DNA of 32,264 bases from contig NZ_ASCA01000036.1 in assembly GCF_002760245.1 (NCBI RefSeq), positions 1 to 32,264 on the forward strand, written 5' to 3'. The translations under genes were made by a program, and so were the position numbers. Shown here piece after piece: positions 24,334 through 32,264 of the stretch (the stretch's first letter is position 1; the number at the start of each line of letters is the position of its first letter). This DNA comes from Streptococcus suis YS161. Its GTDB lineage: Bacteria > Bacillota > Bacilli > Lactobacillales > Streptococcaceae. The notes beneath the pieces are model-generated. The model was given only the letters and a program-made list of their open reading frames with translations, was not told where the DNA came from and searched no databases.

Positions 24334-24397
24334 TGATACACTAGTGTCATCGAATTCTATTATTTGTTGGTGGCGACAAGCTACCAACCTTTCTTTT
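24334..24397 (+). promoter_or_regulatory. Exporter promoter and leader hairpin (possible attenuator)
   Basis: An extended -10, TGA-TACACT (24334-24342), is followed about 24 bases later by a 9-bp stem, GTTGGTGGC (24366-24374) and GCTACCAAC (24380-24388) with one G-T pair, around loop GACAA. CTTTCTTTT (24389-24397) follows at once, so the whole has the form of a rho-independent terminator placed before the gene. The ribosome site AAAGGA lies at 24404-24409. Confidence 0.5.
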
Positions 24398-24414
24398 GTT
24401 CAGAAAGGACACTT

Positions 24415-26157
24415 ATGAAGATTATCAAGCAATTGTGGTGGTTCTTTTCCCTTGAGAAAAAGGCCTATCTGATTGGGATTTTATCACTCTGTTTGGTCAG
24501 TCTCCTCAATCTCCTTCCCGCTTCTATCATGGGACAGTTGATTGACCAGATTGCCAGCGGACAGTTGACTAAGCATCGCTTACTACTCGGGGTAGCCGGG
24601 CTCATCTTGTCAGCCTTGGCCATGTACGGCCTCCGCTATCTTTGGCGAATGAACATCCTGGCAACATCTTATCGTCTAGGAAAAATCATGAGGGATCGGC
24701 TGTTTGACCACTTTATGCACCTATCTCCATCCTTTTTTCAGCAACATCGAACTGGGGATTTAATGGCCCATGCAACCAATGATATCAATGCCCTGACCCG
24801 ACTAGCAGGTGGTGGCGTCATGTCCTTTGTCGATGCCACTGTCACTGCTTTGGTCACACTGGTCACCATGAGTTTGAGTATTTCCTGGCAGATGACCTTG
24901 GTGGCAATCTTGCCCCTGCCCTTCATGACGCTCACCACTAATTTTTTAGGCCGTCGCACTCATGAAAATTTCAAGGCTTCACAGGCAGCCTTTTCAGAGC
25001 TTAACAACAAGGTACAGGAAGCTGTTTCTGGTATTAAGGTCACCAAATCCTTTGGCTACCAAGAACAAGAAACGGCGGCTTTTCAGGAAATCAACCAAGC
25101 AGCCTTCTTGCAGAATATCAAAACCATGCGTTACGACGCCCTGTTCAACCCTGCCGTCCTCTTTTTTATTGGCCTGTCCTACCTGCTGACCCTTCTGGTC
25201 GGCTCTCACTTCATCTCGCAAGGTCAGGTCAGTCTGGGCCAACTAGTAACTTTCATGACCTACTTAGATCTCCTAGTCTGGCCGCTCATGGCCATCGGTT
25301 TCTTGGTCAATATTAGCCAGCGTGGTGATGTATCTTACAATCGGATTCAGACCCTTCTCAGCATTTCCTCAGAGGTCATTGAAACAGACCAACCGCTGCC
25401 TGCACCGAGCAATGGAGAGATTGTCTATGAGATTTCCGAATTTGCCTATGACAACCTGCCAGTCCTCCAAGACATCCAGTTTCACATCGAAAAAGGCCAG
25501 ACAATTGGCCTTGTGGGGCCAACAGGCTCTGGGAAGACCAGCCTGCTCAAGCTCCTGATGCGAGAATACGATGTGACAAATGGACAGATTTTGCTCAATC
25601 AAGAAAATATCAAGAACTACAAGCTAGCTGACCTGCGACGATTAATCGGCTATGTACCCCAGGACCAGTTCCTCTTTGCGACCAGCGTTACTGAAAACAT
25701 CCGCTTCGGCAATCCCGATTTATCTCTAAATCAGGTAGAAGAGGCCGCTCGGGCTGTCCATGTCTATGAGGATATTCAGGATATGCCCGACCGCTTTGAT
25801 ACCATGGTTGGTGAGAAGGGGATTTCCCTTTCTGGCGGACAAAAGCAACGGTTGGCTATGGCCCGTGCTATGATTCTCGATCCAGATATCCTGCTCTTGG
25901 ATGACTCGCTCTCAGCAGTGGATGCTAAAACAGAACACGCTATTCTCGAAACCATCAAGCAAGAACGCCTTGATAAGACCACCATTATCACCGCCCATCG
26001 CCTGTCAGCTATTGTCCATGCCGATTTGATTCTGGTCCTTGAAGATGGGAAAATCGTAGAACGAGGTCGTCACCAAGAATTACTAGATGAAAAAGGCTGG
26101 TATTACGATACCTATATGATGCAGCAATTAGAAAAGGAGGAAAGTGATGCTCTCTAA
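24415..26157 (+). CDS. ABC exporter half-transporter, BmrC/YheI-like subunit
   Basis: A 580-residue exporter subunit: six membrane helices (about residues 15-305), then an ATPase domain with Walker A GPTGSGKT (368-375), signature LSGGQKQ (472-478), and Walker B ILLLDD (492-497). Asp497 replaces the catalytic Glu, the mark of the degenerate half in heterodimeric exporters. The sequence resembles B. subtilis YheI/BmrC more than pneumococcal PatA (recalled). I use the ATG at 24415 with AAAGGA 5 bases upstream; the frame extends up to a TTG inside the leader hairpin. The partner gene overlaps by 14 bases. Probable drug or amphiphile efflux; substrate unknown. Confidence 0.92.
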   Translation: MKIIKQLWWFFSLEKKAYLIGILSLCLVSLLNLLPASIMGQLIDQIASGQLTKHRLLLGVAGLILSALAMYGLRYLWRMNILATSYRLGKIMRDRLFDHFMHLSPSFFQQHRTGDLMAHATNDINALTRLAGGGVMSFVDATVTALVTLVTMSLSISWQMTLVAILPLPFMTLTTNFLGRRTHENFKASQAAFSELNNKVQEAVSGIKVTKSFGYQEQETAAFQEINQAAFLQNIKTMRYDALFNPAVLFFIGLSYLLTLLVGSHFISQGQVSLGQLVTFMTYLDLLVWPLMAIGFLVNISQRGDVSYNRIQTLLSISSEVIETDQPLPAPSNGEIVYEISEFAYDNLPVLQDIQFHIEKGQTIGLVGPTGSGKTSLLKLLMREYDVTNGQILLNQENIKNYKLADLRRLIGYVPQDQFLFATSVTENIRFGNPDLSLNQVEEAARAVHVYEDIQDMPDRFDTMVGEKGISLSGGQKQRLAMARAMILDPDILLLDDSLSAVDAKTEHAILETIKQERLDKTTIITAHRLSAIVHADLILVLEDGKIVERGRHQELLDEKGWYYDTYMMQQLEKEESDAL

Positions 26158-27895
26158 AAACAAGCAAGCTAGTGTTTTTTTGCGACTCTTGTCTTATCTC
26201 AAAGCCTATCGACTGCTGACAGTCCTTGCCCTCAGCTTTTTGCTGCTGACGACTGTTGTTCGCAGTTTGATTCCCCTTCTGGCTTCCTATTTTATCGACC
26301 ACTACATTTCTTCTATTTCTGAGACTGCTGTGGCTATTCTAGCAGCCTACTTCGCCCTCTATCTGCTCCAAATGGTGCTTCAATATTTTGGAAACCTCTG
26401 GTTTGCTAAAGTTTCTTACAGTATTGTCAGAGATATTCGCCGGGATGCCTTTGGGAGAATGGAAAAGCTGGGAATGGCTTACTTTGACCAGACTCCTAGT
26501 GGTTCCATTGTCTCGCGAATCACCAATGATACAGAGAGCATTTCAGAGATGTTTTCAGGGATTTTATCCAGTTTTATCTCAGCTCTCTTTATTATCATCA
26601 CGACTCTTTCGACCATGTTTGCTCTGGATTGGAAATTGACCAGTCTAATCGTTCTCTTTCTGCCCGTGATTTTCTTATTGGTTGATCAATACCGGAAGCG
26701 GTCTGCTCCCATTGTGGCTAAGACCAGGAGCCTGCTGAGTTCTATCAACAGCAAACTGGCTGAAAGTATTGAGGGCATTCGGACTATCCAGGCTTTTTCT
26801 CAGGAGGACCGCTTAAAAGCAGAGTTTGAGGCTATCAACCAGGAACATCTGGATTATGCCAGTCGTTCCATGGCCTTGGACAGTCTCTTTCTCCGCCCTG
26901 CCCTGTCACTTGTCAAGATTTTAGCCTATGCCCTGCTCATGACCTACTTTGGTTTGGATTGGTCACAGGCTGGAATTTCTGCTGGTCTTATTTACGCTTT
27001 TATCCAGTATGTCAATCGTCTTTTCGATCCCTTGCTGGATGTCACGCAGCATTTTTCCACCCTCCAAACCTCTATGGTATCTGCCGGACGGGTCTTTACG
27101 CTCATGGACCAGACCATCGAGGAGCCGCTACAGCTTGACCGAGGGACCAAGATTGACAAGGGGCATATTGTCTTTGAGGATGTTTGCTTTTCCTATGACG
27201 GCAAGCGGCAAATTCTGGATAAGGTTTCCTTTGAAGTGAGACAGGGCCAGACCATCGCCTTTGTGGGGGCTACAGGGTCAGGCAAGTCTTCTATCATCAA
27301 TGTCTTTATGCGTTTCTATGAGTTCCAATCTGGACGGATTTTGATTGACGGTCAGGATATTCGTAGCTTTTCGCAAGAAGAATTGCGGTCCGCAATTGGC
27401 CTTGTCCTGCAAGAGCCCTTCCTCTTTCACGGAACCATTGCGTCCAATATCCAGATGTATCAGGATATTTCCCGAGAGGAGATTGAGGAAGCGGCGCGAT
27501 TTGTGGATGCTGCTCCTTTTATTGAGAAACTTCCTGAGAAATACGACCACCTGGTCACCGAGCGGGGTACCGCCTTTTCGACAGGTCAACGGCAACTGCT
27601 GGCCTTTGCACGCACCATGGCCAGCAAACCCAAGATTCTCATTTTAGATGAGGCAACTGCCAATATCGATTCGGAAACGGAGCAAACAGTCCAGACCTCT
27701 CTTGAAAAAATGCGAAAAGGGCGGACAACCATCGCGATCGCCCACCGTTTATCAACTATTCAAGATGCCGACTGTATCTATGTCTTGGATAAGGGAAAGA
27801 TCATCGAGTCAGGCAATCACGAAGAACTTCTAGCCCTCAAGGGTCACTACCACCGCATGTACCAATTACAAGCAGGGCAGTTGGCAGCGACCTAG
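26144..27895 (+). CDS. ABC exporter half-transporter, BmrD/YheH-like subunit
   Basis: A 583-residue partner of the preceding protein: six helices (about 22-305) and an ATPase domain with Walker A GATGSGKS (374-381), Walker B ILILDE (497-502) with the catalytic Glu502, and H-loop IAIAHRLST. Its signature motif is FSTGQRQ (477-483) instead of LSGGQ. This is complementary to the other subunit: the functional ATP site uses this Walker A/B and the partner's LSGGQ, while the other site is degenerate. The pattern is typical of BmrCD, LmrCD and TM287/288 exporters. GGAGG lies inside the end of the first gene, so translation is coupled. A strong terminator follows. Confidence 0.92.
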   Translation: MMLSKNKQASVFLRLLSYLKAYRLLTVLALSFLLLTTVVRSLIPLLASYFIDHYISSISETAVAILAAYFALYLLQMVLQYFGNLWFAKVSYSIVRDIRRDAFGRMEKLGMAYFDQTPSGSIVSRITNDTESISEMFSGILSSFISALFIIITTLSTMFALDWKLTSLIVLFLPVIFLLVDQYRKRSAPIVAKTRSLLSSINSKLAESIEGIRTIQAFSQEDRLKAEFEAINQEHLDYASRSMALDSLFLRPALSLVKILAYALLMTYFGLDWSQAGISAGLIYAFIQYVNRLFDPLLDVTQHFSTLQTSMVSAGRVFTLMDQTIEEPLQLDRGTKIDKGHIVFEDVCFSYDGKRQILDKVSFEVRQGQTIAFVGATGSGKSSIINVFMRFYEFQSGRILIDGQDIRSFSQEELRSAIGLVLQEPFLFHGTIASNIQMYQDISREEIEEAARFVDAAPFIEKLPEKYDHLVTERGTAFSTGQRQLLAFARTMASKPKILILDEATANIDSETEQTVQTSLEKMRKGRTTIAIAHRLSTIQDADCIYVLDKGKIIESGNHEELLALKGHYHRMYQLQAGQLAAT

Positions 27896-27910
27896 TAACC
27901 ACACCGCAAC

Positions 27911-27945
27911 AAAAGCCAAGTTCACAAAGAACTTGGCTTTTTTTT
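27911..27945. terminator. Bidirectional terminator between exporter and mevalonate operons
   Basis: AAAAGCCAAGTTC and GAACTTGGCTTTT form a perfect 13-bp stem with a 5-base loop and T runs on both sides. It serves the exporter operon and possibly also the convergent fni end. Confidence 0.92.
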
Positions 27946-27994
27946 ATTTTTCTACATTGTTGAGAACTGAAGACATCAATCTATCTCTCTCTCT

Positions 27995-29092
27995 TTAACT
28001 CACATTCGCTGACCGACGGGCATAGGCTTTCCAGTCAATCCCACGCGCTTCGCACCAGTTTTGTACATTTGGAGCCAAAACCAAATCTTTCTTGCGAAGG
28101 TCTGCAATATTCTTAGCCCCCAACATGGTCATGATTTCAGCCATCTGCCATTGATAAGTCTTAATAGCCTGCAAGCCGTCGTCAAAACGATGCCCCTTAC
28201 CATCCTTGACATACTGGAGGAAATGGTTGGACATACCAACAAGGTCTGCACCCAAAGCCAATGATTTAACAATATCTAGTGGCGTCTTAATACCACCAGA
28301 TGCAATCAGGCTTGGGCGAACTTCTTCAGAAACAGACATGGCTTCTACCAAGGAAGTCACGGTAGACTGCCCCCAACCTTCTAAATAGGCATAATCATTG
28401 AAGGTCCGACGGGCATTTTCAATCTTGGCGAAGTCTGTTCCCCCAGTACCAGACACATCAATGGTCTTGACACCGACAGAAGCCAGCTGGGCAACCGTTT
28501 CTCGGCTCATGCCAAAACCAACTTCCTTGACGATGACAGGTACTTCCATCTCCCGCACCAGGGTTTCAATATTCTTCAACCACATCGTAAAGTCACGATC
28601 TCCCTCAGGCATGACAATCTCCTGAGGGGCATTGACATGGATCTGAATGGCATTGGCCTCCAACAAATCCACCGCCCGCTTGGCATTCTCAACACTGTGA
28701 TGGGCACCTAGGTTGGCAAAGATAATCCCGTAAGGATTTTCCCGACGCATCACGGAGAAGGTTTCCGCAACAGACGGATCCTTAATCGCCGCACTGACCG
28801 AACCAGAAGCCAGAGCAATCTTCCCAAAATGCCCCATAATTCCCAACAGACGGTTGATTTCGCGGGTCTTCTTACTTCCACCGGTCATGGCATTGATGAA
28901 GAAAGGAAAGGCAAAGTCCAAACCAGCTACGCTGGTCGAAATATCCACTTCATCCACCTTGGTTTGAGGCAGGGAATGATGGACAAACAAGGTCTCCGTA
29001 AAGTCCTTGGCCGGTGTGGCACTATATTGCTGGTTGGCCAAGCCAACGTGTTGATCCTTGCGGTCTAAACCAAATTCTCCTAGATAAAACAT
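27995..29092 (-). CDS. fni: Type 2 isopentenyl-diphosphate delta-isomerase
   Basis: A 365-residue FMN- and NADPH-dependent isomerase interconverting isopentenyl and dimethylallyl diphosphate, distinct from the zinc enzyme of enteric bacteria. Visible motifs are the N-terminal RKDQHVGLANQQ, FPFFINAMTGGSKKT, FANLGAHHSVENAKRAVDLL, VIVKEVGFGMSRETVAQLA, DVSGTGGTDFAKIEN, and the FMN phosphate-binding IASGGIKTPLDIVKSLALGA. Length and order match the family. It is the last gene of the mevalonate operon, ten bases after mvaK2, and completes the route to both C5 units. A GGAGA lies before the ATG. Confidence 0.96.
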   Translation of the reverse strand: MFYLGEFGLDRKDQHVGLANQQYSATPAKDFTETLFVHHSLPQTKVDEVDISTSVAGLDFAFPFFINAMTGGSKKTREINRLLGIMGHFGKIALASGSVSAAIKDPSVAETFSVMRRENPYGIIFANLGAHHSVENAKRAVDLLEANAIQIHVNAPQEIVMPEGDRDFTMWLKNIETLVREMEVPVIVKEVGFGMSRETVAQLASVGVKTIDVSGTGGTDFAKIENARRTFNDYAYLEGWGQSTVTSLVEAMSVSEEVRPSLIASGGIKTPLDIVKSLALGADLVGMSNHFLQYVKDGKGHRFDDGLQAIKTYQWQMAEIMTMLGAKNIADLRKKDLVLAPNVQNWCEARGIDWKAYARRSANVS

Positions 29093-29102
29093 AGGGTTCT
29101 CC

Positions 29103-30182
29103 TTATTCTCTACTTGTGATCTTTAGTTGGAGTGGAAGAATGCCGGCTTGTTGCCAAGCCGTCTCAATCGCTACTTTTTGTTCCTTACTGTCAACCAGGC
29201 AAATGCCACAGTCACCACCACCTGCACCAGATGATTTAGCCACCGCCCCATACGTCTGAGCCAGGTCACAGAGTTGACTCAGCTGAGGCGTTTCAATAAC
29301 CAAACCCATTCCTCTCGCAAAATCCTGTAAGAGCTTGCGGTTTTGAGTAATAGCCTGTCTAGCTGATACCAAGTCATTTGTCTGACAGGCTACTATCAAC
29401 TGCTCTACACAGGTCTTAGAGTCGGCTAGAAACCGGCTATGAATTTGCTCTTTTTCAGCCTGACTTTTTTGGCTTTCCATCTGGGAAACTAGACTATCCG
29501 TCGAAGCCGCCGACCCTGTCCATCCCACCAAGAGGTCTAAACCTTGGGGTAACTGGATAGGGCTGATGGACAAACCTTGCCAATCACTTTCCACCAAATC
29601 CAGCAGAGACAGCTCTGCCATTTTCCCTAAAAGCCAAGAACGGTCCAAAGAATGATAGGCGATCAAGCCACCAAAACTGGAAGCCGCCAAATCTCCGAAG
29701 GAACCTGTCATGCCTAGCTTGGTCTGGACCAAGGCTGCCAGCTTGTAGGTCAGGAGGGCATCTGGTCGGTGACCGTAGTAGGTCAACAGGGCCTTGACCG
29801 TCGCAACCGTTACTGCCCCTGACGACCCCAGACCATACTTGGCACCTGAAGTCTGGTCATCCAGGTCAGACTGGACCGCTAGACTGTAAGTTCCATGACA
29901 AGCATAGCCCTTGGCTGTCAGATAGGCTTCTGTCACCTGCATGGCTGTCTCAATCAGAACATAGGGATGGTTACCTTGAATACGAACGGCACCTTCCTTA
30001 CGCTCCCAGGTCAGATAAAGGTCCGCCTTTTGGCTGGAATGAAGAAGGCCTCGGTCACTTGTTTCAATGGTGACGGTCAGGTACTGGTCAACTGCCGCAA
30101 TCACTGCGGGATAGCCTGCCTCGACAACTGCGTATTCCCCTGCTAGAAAGAGTTTTCCAGGTATCTTTACTTGTACTTTCAT
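29103..30182 (-). CDS. mvaK2: Phosphomevalonate kinase
   Basis: A 359-residue GHMP kinase converting phosphomevalonate to diphosphomevalonate with ATP. It begins MKVQVKIPGKLFLAGEYAVV, the ATP-binding loop is KYGLGSSGAVTVATVKALL, a DLAASSFGGLIAYHS segment follows, and the C-terminal GHMP motif is KSSGAGGGDCGICLVD. I place the start at 30182, one base after the mvaD stop; the frame extends 17 codons into mvaD, but that part has no family match. The last base is ten from fni. Confidence 0.95.
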   Translation of the reverse strand: MKVQVKIPGKLFLAGEYAVVEAGYPAVIAAVDQYLTVTIETSDRGLLHSSQKADLYLTWERKEGAVRIQGNHPYVLIETAMQVTEAYLTAKGYACHGTYSLAVQSDLDDQTSGAKYGLGSSGAVTVATVKALLTYYGHRPDALLTYKLAALVQTKLGMTGSFGDLAASSFGGLIAYHSLDRSWLLGKMAELSLLDLVESDWQGLSISPIQLPQGLDLLVGWTGSAASTDSLVSQMESQKSQAEKEQIHSRFLADSKTCVEQLIVACQTNDLVSARQAITQNRKLLQDFARGMGLVIETPQLSQLCDLAQTYGAVAKSSGAGGGDCGICLVDSKEQKVAIETAWQQAGILPLQLKITSRE

Positions 30183-30183
30183 G

Positions 30184-31209
30184 CTACAAGCCCTTTTCAA
30201 ACGCTGCTTGTGAGGTCTGCCACTCGTCTTCACTGAGGACGTAGGCAGCAGGACCAGGCTTGCTGGTGATGATTTTCTCTCTTGGGAAGACTTTGGCCAA
30301 TTCAGCTACTAGCTCATCCATTTGACTTGCTCGGCAGAGGACCTTGACATTTGGTCCCGCATCCATGGTCATGTAGGCTGATAAGCCAGTCGCTTCACGA
30401 ACCTGACGGACTGCCTCTTGAGCCACTAGGCTATCGGCTGACCAATAGGTAAAGGGTGGATTGGCAGAGAGTGTTGTTGCATGCATTTTCATGCCATTGT
30501 GCTCTGTAATCTGACCAAGTTTTTCAAAATCACGGCTGGCAATAGCTGCCTTGATGTCCACCAAGTCTTGCTTAGCGGTTTCTACCCAGGCTGAGTAAAA
30601 TGGCGAGGTGGCAACCGTATGGTCCATTCCCTCTCGACTGGCAATCTTTTTCGGTCCAGTATTGACGGCTAAGACAATCATGGTAATATCCCAATCGGCA
30701 TTGTCAATGGGATGGGCCATAGAATCTTCCGAACCAGTTCCCATATCCCACTCAACAAATCCACCAAATAGGCTACGGGTGCTAGAGCCAGAACCCCTGC
30801 GAGCAAGGGTTGATAGGGTAGCTGGTGACAAATCTAAATCCAAAGCAGTTGCGGTTGCAAGTGCAAGTGCTGCGAAAGCTGATGCTGAGCTTGCCAAACC
30901 AGCTGCAGTCGGAACAAAATTTAGACTTTCCACTCGGGCAAATGCCCTTTCACCTATATATTCGCAAAACAAATCCAAAAATCGAGAAATTTTTAAAATT
31001 TCTTTTTCTTTTTGTAACATTCCGTTGAGATAGAACTCATCAGCAGTTAATTCTGGGTCAAAAACGACCTTGGTATCCGTATAAAATGCGTCAAGGGTCA
31101 GGGATAAACTGGAATTCATAGGTAGGAATAATTCCTTATCTCGTTTTCCCCAGTATTTAATCAAGGCAATATTGGTATGGGCACGGGCAATGCCTGTTTG
31201 TTTAGTCAT
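30184..31209 (-). CDS. mvaD: Diphosphomevalonate decarboxylase
   Basis: A 341-residue GHMP-superfamily enzyme that phosphorylates and decarboxylates diphosphomevalonate to isopentenyl diphosphate. Motifs: the N-terminal ARAHTNIALIKYWGKRD, VPTAAGLASSASAFAALA (phosphate-binding loop), RRGSGSSTRSLFGGFVEW, and AYMTMDAGPNVKVLC near the C-terminus. Its ATG overlaps the end of mvaK1 by 8 bases (ATGACTAA), so translation is coupled. Length is typical. Confidence 0.97.
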   Translation of the reverse strand: MTKQTGIARAHTNIALIKYWGKRDKELFLPMNSSLSLTLDAFYTDTKVVFDPELTADEFYLNGMLQKEKEILKISRFLDLFCEYIGERAFARVESLNFVPTAAGLASSASAFAALALATATALDLDLSPATLSTLARRGSGSSTRSLFGGFVEWDMGTGSEDSMAHPIDNADWDITMIVLAVNTGPKKIASREGMDHTVATSPFYSAWVETAKQDLVDIKAAIASRDFEKLGQITEHNGMKMHATTLSANPPFTYWSADSLVAQEAVRQVREATGLSAYMTMDAGPNVKVLCRASQMDELVAELAKVFPREKIITSKPGPAAYVLSEDEWQTSQAAFEKGL

Positions 31210-32137
31210 TGGTTTCTCCTAAGTACTGTATCCAGGTTTGGCGGGCGCCTGCTTGGTCAAGGATGTGTGCAAGTTTTTGGGCATCCTGAGCTGTTCTTGC
31301 CAGGGCAATCATGCAGCCTCCTCGGCCGCCACCAGTTAATTTGGCTCCGAGGGCTCCATTTTCTTGGGCAAGGCTGACGAGTTTATCTAGGCTAGGATCA
31401 GACACGCCTAATTTTTGCAGGAGGACATGGGCTTGGTTCATTCTGCTGCCTAGAAGCTCTGCTTGGTCTGTGGCTAAATCTTCCTTGGCCTGTCGGGTCA
31501 AGGTACCCAGTTCTTCTACTAGCTTGATAGCCTCTGGCTTTTTCTCCAACAAATCCGCCACGTCTGAAATGGCTTCTAAGGTGTTTCCCGTCACACCTGT
31601 GTCAGCCACTACCAAATGGGCATGGAGTTTCAGCTCAAAAGGTTCGATGGGCTGGTGCTTGATAAAGAAGACGGGGGACTTGCCGCTGGTGGTCGCCGCA
31701 TCTATGCCTGATGGATTGCCGTGGGCAATTTTTTCCGAAGACTGGACGATGTCCCAGAGTTCGCTGTCGGTCAGTTCTTTTTTATAGTAGGCAAAGAGGG
31801 CGCGTGCTACTGCAACTGCCACCGCAGCACTAGACCCCATGCCTCGTTCGGCAGGAATGGTGGAACTAATCTCAATATGAATAGCTGGGTCTGTCGGCGC
31901 TCCGATACGATAGAGCGAGAAACGGATGGCATGCTTGAGGCTTTCCCAGATTTTTGGCATCTTGTGAACCAACCCTTCGTAAAAGTCACAAGCAACAGTC
32001 AGCGCTTCCCCTTGAGCAGTTACCTGAGCAATAATTTCAACAGCAGAAAAAGGCATAGCAATTGCTGGTTGCCCATAGACCACCGCATGCTCTCCCATCA
32101 AAATGATTTTTCCATTTGCTTTTCCTACTACCGACAT
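31202..32137 (-). CDS. mvaK1: Mevalonate kinase
   Basis: A 311-residue GHMP kinase that starts the pathway by phosphorylating mevalonate. Motifs: GKIILMGEHAVVYGQPAIA (9-27), the ATP loop ERGMGSSAAVAVAVARAL (97-114), the catalytic Asp145 in GNPSGIDAATTSG, and KLTGGGRGGCMIALA near the C-terminus. AAGGAG (32149-32144) lies 6 bases before the ATG. It heads the operon mvaK1-mvaD-mvaK2-fni; the HMG-CoA synthase and reductase genes that make mevalonate are not in the window. Confidence 0.96.
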   Translation of the reverse strand: MSVVGKANGKIILMGEHAVVYGQPAIAMPFSAVEIIAQVTAQGEALTVACDFYEGLVHKMPKIWESLKHAIRFSLYRIGAPTDPAIHIEISSTIPAERGMGSSAAVAVAVARALFAYYKKELTDSELWDIVQSSEKIAHGNPSGIDAATTSGKSPVFFIKHQPIEPFELKLHAHLVVADTGVTGNTLEAISDVADLLEKKPEAIKLVEELGTLTRQAKEDLATDQAELLGSRMNQAHVLLQKLGVSDPSLDKLVSLAQENGALGAKLTGGGRGGCMIALARTAQDAQKLAHILDQAGARQTWIQYLGETND

Positions 32138-32143
32138 ACTTTA

Positions 32144-32169
32144 CTCCTTATACAATCACTACTATTATA
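32144..32169 (-). promoter_or_regulatory. Mevalonate operon promoter
   Basis: The -10 box TATAAT (32169-32164) is preceded by TGG, giving an extended -10. The best -35, TTGTTC, is 19 bp away and imperfect. AAGGAG for mvaK1 is at 32149-32144. Confidence 0.65.
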
Positions 32170-32201
32170 CCACTTTTACATAAGAATAGAACAAGTCATA
32201 A

Positions 32202-32264
32202 CCACCCGTGAAAACGGGTGGCTTGTACACCGGCTATAAGCCGTTTCTCTCCAGCGACGTCTAA
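32202..32264 (-). mobile_element. Probable right end of an IS200/IS605-type element (cut by window end)
   Basis: Two hairpins lie close together: CCACCCGT-GAAA-ACGGGTGG (32202-32221) and CGGCT-ATA-AGCCG (32231-32243). There is no T run after the first on either strand, so it is not an ordinary terminator. On the minus strand the order is conserved-looking GAGAAACGGCTTATAGCCG, then the GC-rich terminal hairpin, then unrelated chromosomal DNA. This resembles the 3' end of tnpB-bearing IS200/IS605 elements, where the terminal hairpin is also the end of the TnpB guide-RNA scaffold. The body would lie beyond the window, so this is a pattern match only. Confidence 0.4.

Noticed and set aside
24415..27895. 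SatAB/PatAB fluoroquinolone exporter
   Set aside because: The N-terminal and link sequences resemble the BmrC/BmrD pair more than PatA/PatB, and no MarR-type regulator is adjacent. This rests on memory, not a search.
32202..32221. A rho-independent terminator at the window end
   Set aside because: The hairpin is strong but neither side has a T run.

Overview
This window looks like a low-GC Gram-positive chromosome of the genus Streptococcus, most likely S. suis or a close relative. The reasons are the gene order hrcA-grpE-(acetyltransferase)-dnaK-dnaJ, the complete mevalonate kinase/decarboxylase/isomerase cluster, a PerR gene next to a PmtA-type metal ATPase, paired CIRCE operators and BOX-like intergenic repeats. 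The species is an inference; no 16S gene is present. It is ordinary chromosome with some accessory patches. I see no rRNA, tRNA, CRISPR array or phage.

Layout. Positions 1-4600 hold a redox module bracketed by two direct copies of a palindrome-rich repeat. It contains an NAD(P)-binding oxidoreductase with an Rrf2 regulator, then an MDR-type oxidoreductase, an alpha/beta hydrolase and a truncated short-chain dehydrogenase driven by a second Rrf2 gene. Positions 4641-7813 are a compact overlapping minus-strand operon: truA, a pyridoxal/HMP kinase, an ECF S-component, a TIGR01440 protein and a DUF1349 protein, read from an apparently leaderless promoter. Positions 7861-10450 (plus strand) are perR and pmtA, with Per boxes at both. 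Positions 10468-12316 are a small plus-strand operon of two DUF2975 membrane proteins around a Cro/CI-type regulator plus a lipoprotein, with nested inverted repeats over its promoter. Positions 12315-13952 encode a polar amino-acid (cystine-like) permease and binding lipoprotein without an ATPase, followed by an amidase (14076-15521).

Positions 15562-21707 are the class I heat-shock region, transcribed leftwards: hrcA, grpE, a GNAT acetyltransferase, dnaK and dnaJ. Two perfect CIRCE operators flank a strong sigma-A-type promoter. About 840 bp separate dnaK from dnaJ; this gap holds a tandem array of 117-bp units, several hairpins and a BOX-like element. Another BOX-like element sits in the hrcA leader. 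Positions 21746-24194 carry a histidine phosphatase, a PFL/UPF0210 protein and its ACT-domain partner. Positions 24334-27945 (plus strand) encode a heterodimeric BmrCD-like ABC exporter with a leader hairpin. Positions 27995-32137 are the mevalonate operon mvaK1-mvaD-mvaK2-fni, which turns mevalonate into isopentenyl and dimethylallyl diphosphate. The last ~60 bases resemble the end of an IS200/IS605-type element cut by the window edge.

The best leads for something undescribed are: the covarying palindromic repeats around the redox module; the DUF2975-Xre-DUF2975-lipoprotein unit with its nested operator; the BOX-like elements with compensatory end changes; the dnaK-dnaJ repeat array; and the possible TnpB guide-RNA end beside the mevalonate promoter.
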